Below are positions 1-11,120 of a stretch of DNA of 64,000 bases, one piece after another. Source of the DNA: Diplolepis rosae. Its lineage: Eukaryota; Arthropoda; Insecta; Hymenoptera; Diplolepididae. The notes under the pieces were generated by a model. That model searched no databases and was not told the DNA's origin. It saw only the letters and a list, made by a program, of their open reading frames with translations. The stretch is from positions 5,300,501 through 5,364,500 of the forward strand of contig JAPYXD010000608.1 of the NCBI GenBank assembly GCA_030998225.1, written 5' to 3'. Position 1 is the first letter of the stretch, and each line of letters begins with the position of its first letter. The position numbers were made by a program, and so were the translations under genes.

Positions 1-413
1 TTTAAACATTTTGAGAAGATTTGAATACATAAGAAAAATAATGAATGAAATTGAAAAATAATTCTTCCAAATAAAATACTTTGAAATTGTTTTCTTAATA
101 AAACGTAACAATTTTCAGCCAATTTCAATGAATAAATTTAAATGGAGGGTTTAATAATAATTTAAGAAAGTGAATAATTTATATATGGATTCGCATACGA
201 ATTTACAACTCAACATTTTTCTGATACACGGAAAGAAATTTGATAACTAAATGTATTATATTTCGTGAGAAGAAGTACCTTTTTAGGGAGAAAACCGGAA
301 TTATTGGAAAAAGTTTTGAAAAAGTCCCATCATAATGGTAAATTTTATTATGTCTATCACTACTGGCTGTCTGTTGTGAAAATGGAAACACTGAGGCAAA
401 TTTTTACCATCTA
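1..413. other. AT-rich non-coding DNA
   Basis: I see no gene. It is AT-rich sequence with fragments resembling the ends of the repeat at 1370 (the word ACACGGA near 227). Confidence 0.4.
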
Positions 414-600
414 CACTGAAAAAAATGTTTAGTAGAGCCAACTACTTCGGTTTGTAAAATATGTCGCAGATATTTTATTAGTTAGCACAACAACTTTTTT
501 TGTTGGTGTTACTATCTTAATTGCTATTACAAGAACTTGGGTAGTGACACCAACTAAAAAAGTAGTTGTGCTAACTAGTAAAATAGCTGTTCACTTTCGA
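414..600 (+). repeat. Truncated MITE of the CACTGAAAAAAAT family
   Basis: It begins TA-CACTGAAAAAAATG and shares its body with the complete copy at 30269-30486, including GGTGTTACTA, the words around ACTTGGGTAGT and CTAGTAAAATAGCTGT. The right terminal repeat is lost near 600. Confidence 0.6.
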
Positions 601-1369
601 GCATTCTTATATTTCGACTACAGTATGGCTTAGAAAATCAAATAAATAAAAGTGAATTTTACCATCTCTGATGGTAATAATTCCAAATTGAAAAAACATT
701 TTTTTTTCATTGCATCATTTCGTAGAGCCACTGTTGATCTTCATTGCTCCTTGTCGAGTCCGAAGTCTGCTGTTCGCTGATTGGCCGACAGGTTTTCAAG
801 GAGGAGAAAAGTACCATCTGCGATTCCAGCGTTTGAATTCTGATGGGAACTTTTTCGAACGTTACGATTATAATATTCCGTAAATGCGTGAAAGTAATAT
901 TTCAACCTGTGGAATGTCTTATAATGTAAACGCGAAAGATATACATACACATCTTTAAAGGTATATTTTGTCCAAAAAAAAGTTGGTATATGACTTTTCA
1001 ATTTTGACCATCATTTTCGATAATATTTGCCGAAAGGTGTTATATTAAGTAGCATATTTTTGGGACTAACTGGCAGAAATTCCTGATAATATATGAGTGT
1101 GAATAAAAGCTTTGAATATTCAGAAATAAAATAAATTACATCTTATTTTGCATACGAAATTACATATTGAGATTTCTTTGTTTCGAAGTAAATGATGCAA
1201 ATATTACAATATAATAACAAAATACTTTTAGGAAAACTTTCAGAATACTTAGCAACTACTATATGACAATTCCCATAAATAAATGTGAATGAAGGGTTTG
1301 ATAATTTGAGAATGTGAATAATTTATACCTGAATTTGTATACGAAATTACATACTGAGATTTCTTTGGT
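601..1369. other. Non-coding stretch with one dispersed repeat fragment
   Basis: I see no gene. Bases ~706-755 (CATCATTTCGTAG, CACTGTTGATCTTCATTGC) recur at ~11672-11725, so this is a small dispersed repeat. The 86-codon minus-strand frame at 741-1001 has no recognisable motif. Confidence 0.4.
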
Positions 1370-2650
1370 ACACGAAGAAAATTTCATCGGTAATCGTTAC
1401 CGAAAGTTGTGGTGAAATTCGGATATACTATAGTGGCATTTCGGTATAATTTCGTGTAGTATCAGTACTATTTAATAATTTTTTACTAGTATATTATGTA
1501 ATGTACATTAAACAATACAAAGGAGCACTGTTATTTTCCAAGTCGTTCAATGTAATGAATAGAAGGTAAAAATTGAGGATTGTATTCCACAGAAAATACT
1601 ATTTACAAAATAAAATCTATTCCAAGATAAATTGAAAATTTCAAAATAGACGCATTAAATTTTCGTATTTACTTTCGAGAGGCTTTACATTCACGGCTAA
1701 ATGTTCATGCAATATTTTATATATACTGGTGGAATTAATGCCTAAGGTTCTCTCAATCTCACAGTATGTCACGTGACGATCTTGCATTATTAGTTTTTGC
1801 ACAGCATTAATGTTTTCTGGCCCAACAGCTGATTTTGGACGATCTTTACGAAATTTGTCGATTAGCGAATAGCAGCCACGATTAATCTCGTTATACCAGC
1901 GTTTCACAGTGGCATGGGATGGGGCTTCATCGCCAAGCGTGGAAATAAGTTAATCGATGTATTATTGTCTTGATAATCCACGTCGAAAGTCGTAATAAAT
2001 CATTGCATGAAAATTTCCACGAGTTAATTCCATTTTTTTGCAGAGACATAATTTTCAAGTCACTGTAAACAAAGCAAAAACGCCCAAATGAAAAAAAGTT
2101 CTAAAGGTGGTTATGGTCAAAAAGGTTGAACTTTCCAGTGTAAATGTCTGATGGCACCTGAGAATATTTAGTGTTGCCAAGGCTCAAAATAGAAATGTAT
2201 ATTTTTTATTATTATTTTTTTTTTTCATACATTTGACTGGTTAGTATATAAGGACGATTCAAATATATACTCCCAGCATCGTTTGTGCGATTCGTCGGTT
2301 ATAGCCATACAGTTTTATATGTGTATTAGTCATAGTAATAGGTGTATTTATCTATGCGTACTATAGTTTAGCTTTGCAAGTTACTACTATTAAAATTGTA
2401 TTATATGAAGCATATTAGTTGACGGGTTTGAAATATTTCTAGAACTTATTCATACACCAATAACCAGATTACTTTTTTTTATTCTTGGCATGGAATTTCC
2501 ACAAGATGATCAAACGATTTATCGCACTTTTCGGTAAATTCTCAAGTTTACTAAACCAAGAGGTTTAGTCAACAGTCCAGTCAATGTAAAATACTTTCTC
2601 CTTTGGTTTTGAAAAAATATACCAATCATTTATTACACGGAGAAAAATAA
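1370..2650 (+). repeat. Old dispersed repeat, copy I (interrupted by mariner)
   Basis: The left part (~1370-1520, with ATCGTTACCGAAA, TTCGGTATAATTTCGT) and the right part (~2305-2645, with ATGCGTACTATAGTTTAG, CGGTAAATTCTCAAGT) both match copy II at 18228-20528. About 780 bases of mariner relic sit between them. Confidence 0.65.
1641..2033 (-). pseudogene. Mariner transposase N-terminal fragment
   Basis: Reading on the minus strand from the ATG at 2033 gives a start MELTRGNFH. The bipartite helix-turn-helix of mariner transposases follows (RWYNEINRG, FRKDRPKSAV, DRHVTYCEIERTLGI, ILHEHLAV). Two in-frame stops occur before the HTH. The match ends at about residue 120 of the usual ~345, so the whole DDD catalytic domain is missing. 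It is inserted in the repeat at 1370-2650. Non-functional. Confidence 0.85.
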
Positions 2651-3338
2651 TTGGAGTAATTTTACTCGACTTTGTCATTTTACAATAACATGGGACATAA
2701 GGACATGTCAATGTCTTTTAAATCCTGGTCGAGTAATATGGATTTGATAAATACCTAATTCACCCAACGTGAATAATAATAAGCGTTAGAAGTTGAGTAA
2801 AATGTGGTCGATGACAAGGCATCTATATACATCAGTGGGTTGACGTGAAATTTATAAGTATATCACTGACGCTTGAAGAGCTTCGACCGTTAGTTCAGTA
2901 AAATGAGTATGGGTCGTATTACTTCAACCGGCAGTAGTGTGGTTCTTTTATATAAATAAAAAAATCTTATCTTGAACATACCAATAGTCATCCGAAACAT
3001 ATATATAAAAACAGCATACAAATACATACACACCATTCAGTCGCAGCCAATCCTATTTTTCATCACAAATGCACTTAAACGTACAACCTCACATACATGA
3101 ACCCAATAACTACACTTATATACAGAACGATACGCTTTCACCGAATCACGCTCACGCTCGCTTACAACGCTGAGACATAAAATTTGGAACTTTCTTATAT
3201 AGTGACCTCAAGAATTGAGGCCGTTCATGCAATAACCGGTCGCACGCTCGAAAAAAGGTAAAATCATTGTCCGCGCGGAGACATCATGCTTTAGAATCAA
3301 TAATCCATATTTTCAGTAATCAAAAATACTGGTCGATA
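2651..3338. other. Non-coding DNA, no recognised feature
   Basis: I see no gene. Short words (AGTAAAAT near 2800 and 2900, GTCATTTTAC) recur locally, which suggests decayed repeats. Confidence 0.35.
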
Positions 3339-4000
3339 GGTCTTGAGAACTGAATATTAGTCTACGTTTATGCTTTTTTCATCGAGCTCATAGTTTTCGC
3401 GAAAAAAAATGTGAAATTTCGTTATTGAAAAAAAATACAACGAGATGAACATGAGCGTGCGGCGCGATTGAATTTTCGAGAAATGCACTCACGCTGGCGC
3501 GTGCGAGTATCGGAAAATGTTTTCGTGACTGCATTTCTCGAAACTTCAATAGCGCCACTCGCTCGTGTTCATCTCGCTGTATTTTTTACAACAGAGACGT
3601 TATGGAGCTCATACTTTTCAAAAAGTTCGACCATAAACTAACGGTCAATAAACTAACGGTCATAGAGAACCCTGAAATTTTCTTGAGGATGAAACGTCCA
3701 TCAACACTTTTTTAATGCAAAACTCGAAAAACATGATTTTTCATTCGGATTATAAAAATATTAATTTGTTATCAACTTCATATTAATTTTTTCACATCGT
3801 TGTTTTCGCTAGAGCCTCTCAAATAAAAGTGGATGAGATTTGTGTAAATACGTTCAAAAATGAATTTTTTATGTTGAGTTAAGTATTAAAAAGCATGGAT
3901 TTTTCAATAACGAAATTTCACGGTTTTTATTTTTTTCTGAGAAAACTATCAGCTTGATGAACAAAGCGTAAAAGTAGACTAATATTCAGTTCTCAAGACC
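3339..4000. repeat. Long-TIR non-autonomous element, 662 bp, TA target site
   Basis: About 95 bases at each end are inverted copies (outer end GGTCTTGAGAACTGAATATT; inner part GTGAAATTTCGTTATTG), flanked by TA at 3337 and 4001. A second internal inverted repeat (3440-3583) has arms CGAGATGAACATGAGCG and CTCGTGTTCATCTCG. No coding frame is inside. It is probably a MITE of a TA-targeting DNA transposon. Confidence 0.8.
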
Positions 4001-4066
4001 TATATATGTACAAATACTACATACATACACAAATTAATGTATTTAGCATCAGCAAATCATGCACGA

Positions 4067-4096
4067 ATAAAAACAGCCCAATTGAACTCTAAAAGA
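4067..4096 (+). repeat. 30-bp direct repeat, left copy
   Basis: AAAACAGCCCAATTGAACT followed by a variable base and TAAAAGAC. The same words recur at 8611-8641, bracketing the gypsy-like relic. It could be a leftover of terminal repeats or a deletion junction. Confidence 0.5.
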
Positions 4097-4882
4097 CGTG
4101 GAATTTCATAAGCTTTCCAACTGATTTTTTAAAAATGCCCTATCTCTTTTTTGCGCCGAGATATCGTGGTTCGAATTCAGCAGTGTTAATAGCGTTCACA
4201 AGCACCGTGTGCACAATTTCCAACGGCAGTGTATAAGGACGTTACGGGCTGTCCTTCTTTGAAATATCAAAAAATCAATTTAGAAGACTTTGGGATTAAG
4301 CCAAAAACAACGTCGTTAATAGCGCATTCGATTATAGCGCCACCTGTAATATCTCTACTTACACCACCTTTAGTGTGCCTTACCACGCCCCGCACTCGGG
4401 TATAGGATGTGAACCTACTGGTAAATTGGAGGAAAACCGAACAACGCAAACCTACGATTTCAATAAAAACCAAATTTTTGGAAATTATAACCAATTGTAC
4501 TTCCCACCTGGAAGAAGGATCCTCACGACTCAGAACATAGATTCACGGCCGACGTTGTTTTGTACACAATGTGTAATCCGACCTAAAAATGAATTTTATC
4601 GGCGATGTTTGAGGAAATTTTTTTTTTTCTAATGTAAGTGCGTCAGTAGAAAAACATTATCAAAGTAAAGAGCTTAGAGATAAGCTAAGATATATTTTCG
4701 GAGAATCTGATATATCAGATTAGCAATTTTGTAAATGATAGGCCATAATAAATAAATTTGATAGAAATCCGAAGTTCAATTAATTCCCATAGATTAGTAC
4801 ACCTAACCTGCTCAATTAACTTTAATCAAAAACAACTAGTTTACTTCGGTTTTCAATCATTCTTTAATTTTTGTTTGTTTTC
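4097..4882. other. Non-coding leader region before gag-like frame
   Basis: There is no recognisable protein. An 85-codon + strand frame (4375-4632) with two Cys pairs (LFCTQC) has no match I know and may be retroelement leader or a vanished terminal repeat. Confidence 0.3.
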
Positions 4883-6452
4883 ATGGACAACTCTAGAATA
4901 AATCGTAGTCTAGCAAGGAGTGACGAGGAGCTGAGAAGGGAAATAGAAGCATTTGATCCTTTCACACCTACTAGGTCGCTCCCTTGCGGTGAGTCTGTCG
5001 AATGTATTGAAAAAGGAGTTGATAATAAAATAAGATTCCAAGGTAAAAACAAAACATTGCCTCTAACGATGGAACTCATTAGCGGAGCAACCATGGCAGC
5101 ACATACAATACCATTTGAAAGACGCTTTAACGGTCACACAAGTGTTTAATGGAGAAAATGTACCTTTTAGCGTGTTTCTCGAAGGCTGCGATGAAGCAAA
5201 GGAAATGATTACAGCCGAAAAAGAGGCGAACTTAACAAAACTGATAAGGTCTAGATTAACAGGTGATCACGTAAAGCCATTTACGGGCAGAACTTCGCGA
5301 CAGTAGAGCAGTTAAAGGATTCCATCAAAAGAATTGATGCACCTTCCAAAACCGAGCACCAACTACTAGGTGAGATGGGTAACGAATACCAGAAGGATCA
5401 CGAGACCGTATATCATTTGCGAAACATATTCGTGATTAAGGCAGACGAATCGTTGAAACACAAAGGTTTAATGCCGGAAACATTGACGCTGCATTCAGGA
5501 ACTCGATTGAAGGTAACTCAGTAGAATGTTTTAAGTGTGGTTTAAACCCAGAAATAGAACAGCGGTTAGAGAATGCTGGGGATATGGAACACATCGTGCA
5601 AAATGCTATTAAGGCAGAAAGACTAGTTGAAACGCGAAAGGCATTAAGGAGGGGAAATAACATTAAAGATGAAGCCTTGCCTCAACATAAGTTAATTAAG
5701 AAGGGAACATACGTTTCCCAAATATTTGGCACTGGGGAACGCGTTAGAGAAAGGATTTATTTTGGTTTACAGTCTTCTGTTAATTGTCAACTGTGTAACA
5801 AAAAAGGACATTCGGCAAGTGACTGCCGCGATCAACCCAGTGAAATAAATTTGGCGCAATTAGTGTGTGAAATATGTAATTGACAAGGGCATTCCGCCAA
5901 TCAATGCAGAAGTGGAGTAATATGTCAGATATGCCAAAAACTGGGACATGGCACAAGACAATCCGGTTCCAGGTCACTGGATATAGGTATATGTCAAATA
6001 TGCAACAAGCCCGGGCACACTGCAAATCGGTGTTTTCAATCCAACCCTACAGCTGATAAAATGAATTCACAACTAGAGGCCAGGGCACATTTAAACTGTC
6101 AGCTCTGCGAAAGATCGGGAAACACAGCCGCTACCAGTCGAATAAGGACTGATAAAAACTGCGAATATTGTCGTAACAGGGGACACACTATCGAAGACTG
6201 CTGAAAACAACAGTACAACGAAAGACTGGAGTCGGGAAATGGGCGGAATCTCCCGAGTACGAGCGCAGGTGTGGAGACTCCCAATCACCAAGTGCGCTCA
6301 ACCAATTTTATACAAACGGAAAACCCGATTTGCGAATTTTTACCGTTAGATTAAACACGCCCTGCGAACTGATACCGTACGTATCATTCAAATATCCCCC
6401 TTTAGAGCGACAAGTGCATTTAATGATAGATTCCGGTTCCCAGGGGAATGTA

Positions 6453-7374
6453 CCAGGTCTAGAAGTATGAAACCGGAATTACCCTATTGATGGTGCTTGA
6501 CATCAGTTTAGGGACCGTACGACCGCGTCTGCAGCGCCATCTTCTCCCTCTAGCAGCTGAGAAAGATTTTCAATAGACAACAGCCCAAGTTCGATATACC
6601 AGTGTATTTACTAAAAGCATCAACATGTCGAGTTTTGTGCCTACGAACTACGATTTGCGGACAGCACTGGTTTTTTGTTATCACTTGAAGAAAACTGCTG
6701 CAGAATCGCATCGAATGCTTGTCGAAGCTTACGGTGAACATGCTCTTGGCAAAACACAGTGTTTCGAGTGGTTTAAAAAATTCAAAAGTGGTAATTTTGA
6801 TGTGAGAAACGAATATTGTGGAAAACCACCGAAAAAGTGCGTTTGGTGGGATCAGAAGGGTGTTATCTATTATGAGCTGCTAAAGCCTGGTGAAACTGTC
6901 AATACGAATCGCTACCAACAGCAAATGATCGATTTAAATCGAGCATTACAAGAAAAACGACCGGATTATCGTAGAAGGCAACACAAAGTCATTTTTCTTC
7001 ACGATAATGCCCCATCACACACAGAGAAACGGGTCAAGGAAACGATCGAGACGTTCAGTTTGGAAATACTGGCGCATGTCGCTTATTCTCCAGACTTGGC
7101 CCCGTCAGATTACCATCTGTTCGTATCACTGGGCCACGCTCTCGCTGAACAACGCTTCACTTCGTACGATAATGTACGAGAATATCTGGATAACTGGATT
7201 GATTTAAAAGACGAGCACTTTTTGATTGGCGTGGCATTCATCACCTTCCGGAGAGGTGGGAAAAATGTGTAAATAGCAATGGAGATTACTTTGAGTAAAA
7301 TATTCTGGATCATTTTCATGCAACAGACATGTAACTTTTGCAAAAAAATTCCGGTTTCATACTTCTAGACCTGG
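6453..7374 (+). mobile_element. Mariner element, internally deleted, 922 bp
   Basis: The 28-bp terminal inverted repeats are identical (outer end CCAGGTCTAGAAGTATGAAA), flanked by a TA duplication at 6451 and 7375. It inserted into the first retropepsin frame of the gypsy-like relic. Identical ends suggest it is fairly young. Confidence 0.9.
6625..7272 (+). pseudogene. Mariner transposase with deleted first catalytic segment
   Basis: An uninterrupted 215-codon frame, against a usual ~345. The N-terminal HTH (LRTALVFCYHLKKTAAESH, FEWFKKFKSGNFDV) is fused directly to the region CVWWDQKGVIYYELLKPGE. The second and third catalytic Asp are present in HDNAPSHT and SPDLAPSDYHLF with 34 residues between (D34D). 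The stretch that should hold the second HTH and the first catalytic Asp is missing, so it cannot cleave DNA. The open frame despite the deletion fits a recent, non-autonomous copy. Confidence 0.88.
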
Positions 7375-8610
7375 TAATAAGAATTAACGTACTACCGCCT
7401 AACGTTCAAATAAATTATTATGATAAAATATGGATAAAAGGAATCTCGAATGAACATTTAACTACTTTGGGAACCGTAAATCTTAAAATTCTCAGTCAGG
7501 AAATTGTATTTCATGTAATCCAGGACGAATTACAGATCCTATATGATGGGATTCTAGGAGCTGAATTCCTAAATACAAAGAAGACAATTATGGAGTTTAA
7601 TAATAAGAATTTATGCTTAAATAGCAACACAATACCTTTTAAATAAAATATAGGTTACCGCAAGGACAACGAGCCTAATAGGATATTTAGTATGAATCAA
7701 TATGACCATGAAAAAACATTACCCCTTATCAATGTTGTAAACCGCAATTTAGAATATGTAGGACAATTCCTGTTAGACACTGGATCTGAAGGAAATCTTA
7801 TTAAAATAAGTTCCTTACCAGCTGACTGCGAAATAGATATAAATAATACCGTAAGCCTAAAACGAATCAGAGGAAAAGTCATTCCCACATTGGGTTCAGT
7901 TGAATTTGTGATTTTTGGATATACGACTAAATTCCACATAGTATCAGATAAATTCCCCATACTTTGTGAGGGATTGTTAGGTGTCGAATATTTCGAAAAT
8001 TCCTACGCTGTGCTAAATTTCGAACAAACGTTTTTGAAGGTCGGTGAGAAGTGTTATGCGTTTAAGGTTAAAAAGATGCTCTACTCAAGGAACAAAAACG
8101 AGGATGTGAATATTACATCCACCTTAAATGAAGGCAATATCTCTACCCAAGAAGAAAGGGTAAAATGTGATCAAACCAGTGAATCAGAAGACGATATCTC
8201 TGAAGTGTGGGGCTTTGAAAACAGCCTTGGAGAGCAATATCACCTTTATCATACTAATCAAACTACTGTGGAAGATTTAGACATCTCAAAAGATACAAAT
8301 CTGCTCAGTGAAGGTCATTTTGATGTATTTTCAATATTTAGAACGGGGATTAAACAGATGGAATCCGAAACTCACATTAAGGAATCCCTAACCCACAAAA
8401 TTCGTCTAGATAGTTTAAAGGAAATTCTGGATTTGAAACATCTGGAACAAAATGAACGTGATCAAGTATAAAACTTATTACAGAGGCATGCGGATAGCAT
8501 TCAATTGGAAGGAAACGAGTTGTCTACTACCAATATAACTAAACATTGAATCCTCACAGTCGACGACCATCTCGTCAATGTTACTTGCTTTAAACAGGAA
8601 TAAAAAACGT

Positions 8611-8641
8611 ATAAAAACAGCCCAATTGAACTGTAAAAGAC
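8611..8641 (+). repeat. 30-bp direct repeat, right copy
   Basis: Same words as at 4067-4096 (AAAACAGCCCAATTGAACT, TAAAAGAC), immediately after the pol frame breaks off. Confidence 0.5.
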
Positions 8642-8930
8642 TAAGAGAATAACAGGACACCCGGTACAAGTATCATCTATCCTCTTGCTTTCTTTGTCTT
8701 ACACATGGCCCTTATAGGGACTAAAGCATATATATACCGCGTTAAAAAAACACGACAGTCGAGATCAGGGAGTTCAGTTCTTACCAGAACTAGCTCCAAA
8801 ACTCTCTTAGACTAAGTTCAGTTTTCGGAACAGGACTAGTTTCAGTATTGTAAACCTTTTGAACCATAAAACAAGTGTGATATATCTTCACCGCAACGCA
8901 AATAAATTTTACAAGTTAGTACAATTTTTT
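8642..8930 (+). repeat. Possible 3' LTR remnant
   Basis: This follows the truncated pol frame. It has a TATA-like TATATATACCGC, a run rich in GTTCAGTTC words, and AATAAA near 8900, which is the layout of an insect gypsy LTR. I find no matching 5' LTR, so this is only a suggestion. Confidence 0.3.
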
Positions 8931-9100
8931 TTTTCACACCTGTCAATATCCCAACTTCAAATTTTAAACTCAGAATTCAATTTTATTCCAAAAATACAAT
9001 TTCAAGTTTATACTACAAACAAATATTGTGAATTTTAAAATGAATTTTCCAGTTTCCCATGTCTAACGACTTTAGTTGTTCAATTCCAATCCAGTCAAAA

Positions 9101-9500
9101 CGTTTAATCGAACCAAATGCTCAACATCCATCAGTTTGGTGTAGGTTCGAATCTTTCAATCAAATTGTTTATTCACATTGATTATTAAAAGTGTTAATTT
9201 TAATTGTTTATTTAAAATATCGGCCTGAACTCTTCTGAACGTTTATTCGAACCAAACGCTCGGCATCCATCAGTTTGGTGTAGGTTTTAATCGTTCACTC
9301 AAATTGTTTATTCACATGGATTATCCAAATTGTTAATTTTAATTGTTTATTTAAAATTTTGATCTGATTTGTTTGAACGTTTATTCGAACCAGACGCTCA
9401 GCATCCATCAGTTTGGCGTAGGTTCGAATCGTTCACTCAAACTGTTTATTCACGTTGATTATTTTAAACGGTTAATTTTAATTATTTATTTAACAATCGA
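9101..9500 (+). repeat. Three tandem ~138-bp repeats
   Basis: Units start at 9101, 9240 and 9378. Each has TTCGAACCAAACGCTC, CATCCATCAGTTTGG, TAGGTTCGAATCGTTCA, TTGTTTATTCAC and GTTAATTTTAATT. Within each unit ATTCGAAC/GTTCGAAT and CCAAAC/GTTTGG can pair to form a hairpin. The long frame at 9373-9744 is an accident of this repeat. Confidence 0.9.
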
Positions 9501-10339
9501 CTCTAAAACGTTGGGAGGAAAACAAGTCAGCTTTCATTACGATCATATTTCACCTTTCAATTTACCTGAATGTACCGCCTCAGGTTGTCTTGGATTGGCG
9601 CACGTATGTATTCTTGTAAGAGATATTAGGAGGGTTATTCTAACGGAAGTTCTGTTTAAAAATATGGTTAAAGCACTCTGTATTTTACATCAGCGGCTTC
9701 AATTTCGGTCTATTGGTTTCGCACATCACATCATCAAGGTCTGATTCCTAGGTTATAGCGTGCGGGCGTTGACCTGAAATAAAAGGATCAACGTTCGTTG
9801 ATCACTATTAAAATATTATGCTTGCATTGTGCGTTATCGGACGTAACACCTACATGGGAAGTTGCAAAGTAAAGAAGGTGAAATCGATTTTTTTTTGCGG
9901 TGATTGCTTTTTATTGATTTTTTAAACAAAAAGTGAATTTTTAAAACTCATTTGACGAACTGTTTGAAGATGGATTTTTACATGCTTTTGAAAAAAATCT
10001 CCACTTGCATGATTCAGTGTTTATTTTTTTCTGTTTCGCATGTTGCATTTATTATATTATATCTTAAGGGTCTTTTGCTACGTCTATACTCTTTATCTCT
10101 CTTTTCTTTTATCGATATCCTTTTACATCTGGCAGTTGTTCTCTTACACAAACATATAGTCGCAGCAATACACTACCCAGCGTGGGCGACCCACGTGGGT
10201 TTGACAAGTAAACCCACGGGAAGTGTTTACTCATACAAAGATCAGCCAGTTTTATTGCATGATGAAGACTTTCAGAGAAAAGAAGCTACAAAGTTAGTAA
10301 AAAAGGAGGAGAACTTGAAACTCATCCAACAACATCATA
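9501..10339. other. Non-coding stretch
   Basis: No gene can be supported. A 182-codon frame (9952-10500) covers part of it, but its last 50 codons are the MITE at 10340 and the rest shows no family motif. Confidence 0.4.
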
Positions 10340-10525
10340 CACTGAGAAAAAAATGCTGTTATATCTATAGCATTTCTGCCAGAAGAGTGTATTTCATTGA
10401 TTCAAATCAATATGCTATAGATTTGGTAGCATATGTATCAGTTCTTATAGCATCTTATTTTGATTTAATAATACACATGCTTTTCGCAGAAATTCTATAG
10501 ATTCAATAGTATTTTTTTCTCAGTG
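10340..10525. repeat. MITE, 186 bp, CACTGAGAAAAAAAT ends
   Basis: The inverted ends CACTGAGAAAAAAATG and ATTTTTTTCTCAGTG are flanked by TA on both sides (10338, 10526). They resemble the ends of the 30269 family, but the body differs. Confidence 0.8.
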
Positions 10526-10672
10526 TAGTTTGTCGTGGCATGACAAACAAATCTCTTTACTTACATTTTTCAGTCTCGTATTAGCTATAAAGTCTTTGAT
10601 TAGTAACTTCTGATTTCCATGGCCATTGACCAATCTAGTCACGTGACTAGATTCCTTCCTTGCCAGCAATTT

Positions 10673-10929
10673 TAATTTGTGTAACCCCATTTCTAAATAT
10701 TAGAACTAAGATAGGTAACTGAAAATTTGTAGAATTATATAAAATACACTAATAGAGGTTTGATTAGTCATAAATGTTTATAAATATAAAAAAAAATGTC
10801 TTTAAAAAAACTAATTTTATAGTTATAAGCATTTATGACCAGACAGACCCGTCTTAGTGCATTTTATTTACTCTCACAAATTTTCAACTTGTTATCTCAT
10901 TTTTTACAGAAATGGGGTTACACAAATTG
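10673..10929. repeat. Foldback element, ~257 bp
   Basis: The arms of ~110 bases are inverted copies (TAATTTGTGTAACCCCATTTCT at the left, partner ending at 10929), meeting near 10800. No coding capacity. Confidence 0.8.
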
Positions 10930-11120
10930 AAAAAACTGGTATTTAATCACTGTATTTAGTAATGTAATTTGAAGACAAAAGCTAAACTAACGAACTCTTT
11001 CTTACCCATGGAAAAAAATTAAGCAAGAGGAATGGACATCAGTGCTAAGAACTTAGAAAACAGTCTAAAATTAGCTTAGCACTCTGATTCCCGTAACCCA
11101 TTCTTTGGAGAGATTCATGT

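Larger units (their letters stand above)
4883..8598 (+). pseudogene. Broken Ty3/gypsy-like retrotransposon (gag, two proteases, start of pol)
   Basis: The gag-like frame starts at the ATG at 4883 and continues through several frameshifts to ~5790. Six CCHC zinc-knuckle-type units follow (~5788-6205): four fit CX2CX4HX4C (for example CQLCNKKGHSASDC, CQICNKPGHTANRC), two are decayed, and one spans a stop. A first retropepsin motif, DSGSQGN, is near 6430, split by the mariner at 6453-7374, with its GILGAEF motif near 7553. A second retropepsin runs 7692-8060 (LLDTGSEGN, GLLGVEY). The frame then runs into the typical N-terminal pol lead (LEGNELSTTN, then ILTVDDHLVNV) and stops near 8598. Reverse transcriptase, RNase H and integrase are absent. 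Not functional. Confidence 0.8.

Noticed and set aside
7692..8471. Independent cellular aspartic protease gene
   Set aside because: It runs straight into a gypsy-type pol lead and lies in line with gag-like frames; it is retrotransposon-derived.
9101..9500. CRISPR-like array
   Set aside because: Only three 138-bp units without unique spacers, in a eukaryotic genome; an ordinary tandem repeat.
9373..9744. 123-codon open frame
   Set aside because: Its first third is the third 138-bp tandem repeat unit; no recognisable protein.
9952..10500. 182-codon open frame
   Set aside because: Its 3' part is the MITE at 10340-10525 and the rest has no family motif; a chance frame across a repeat.
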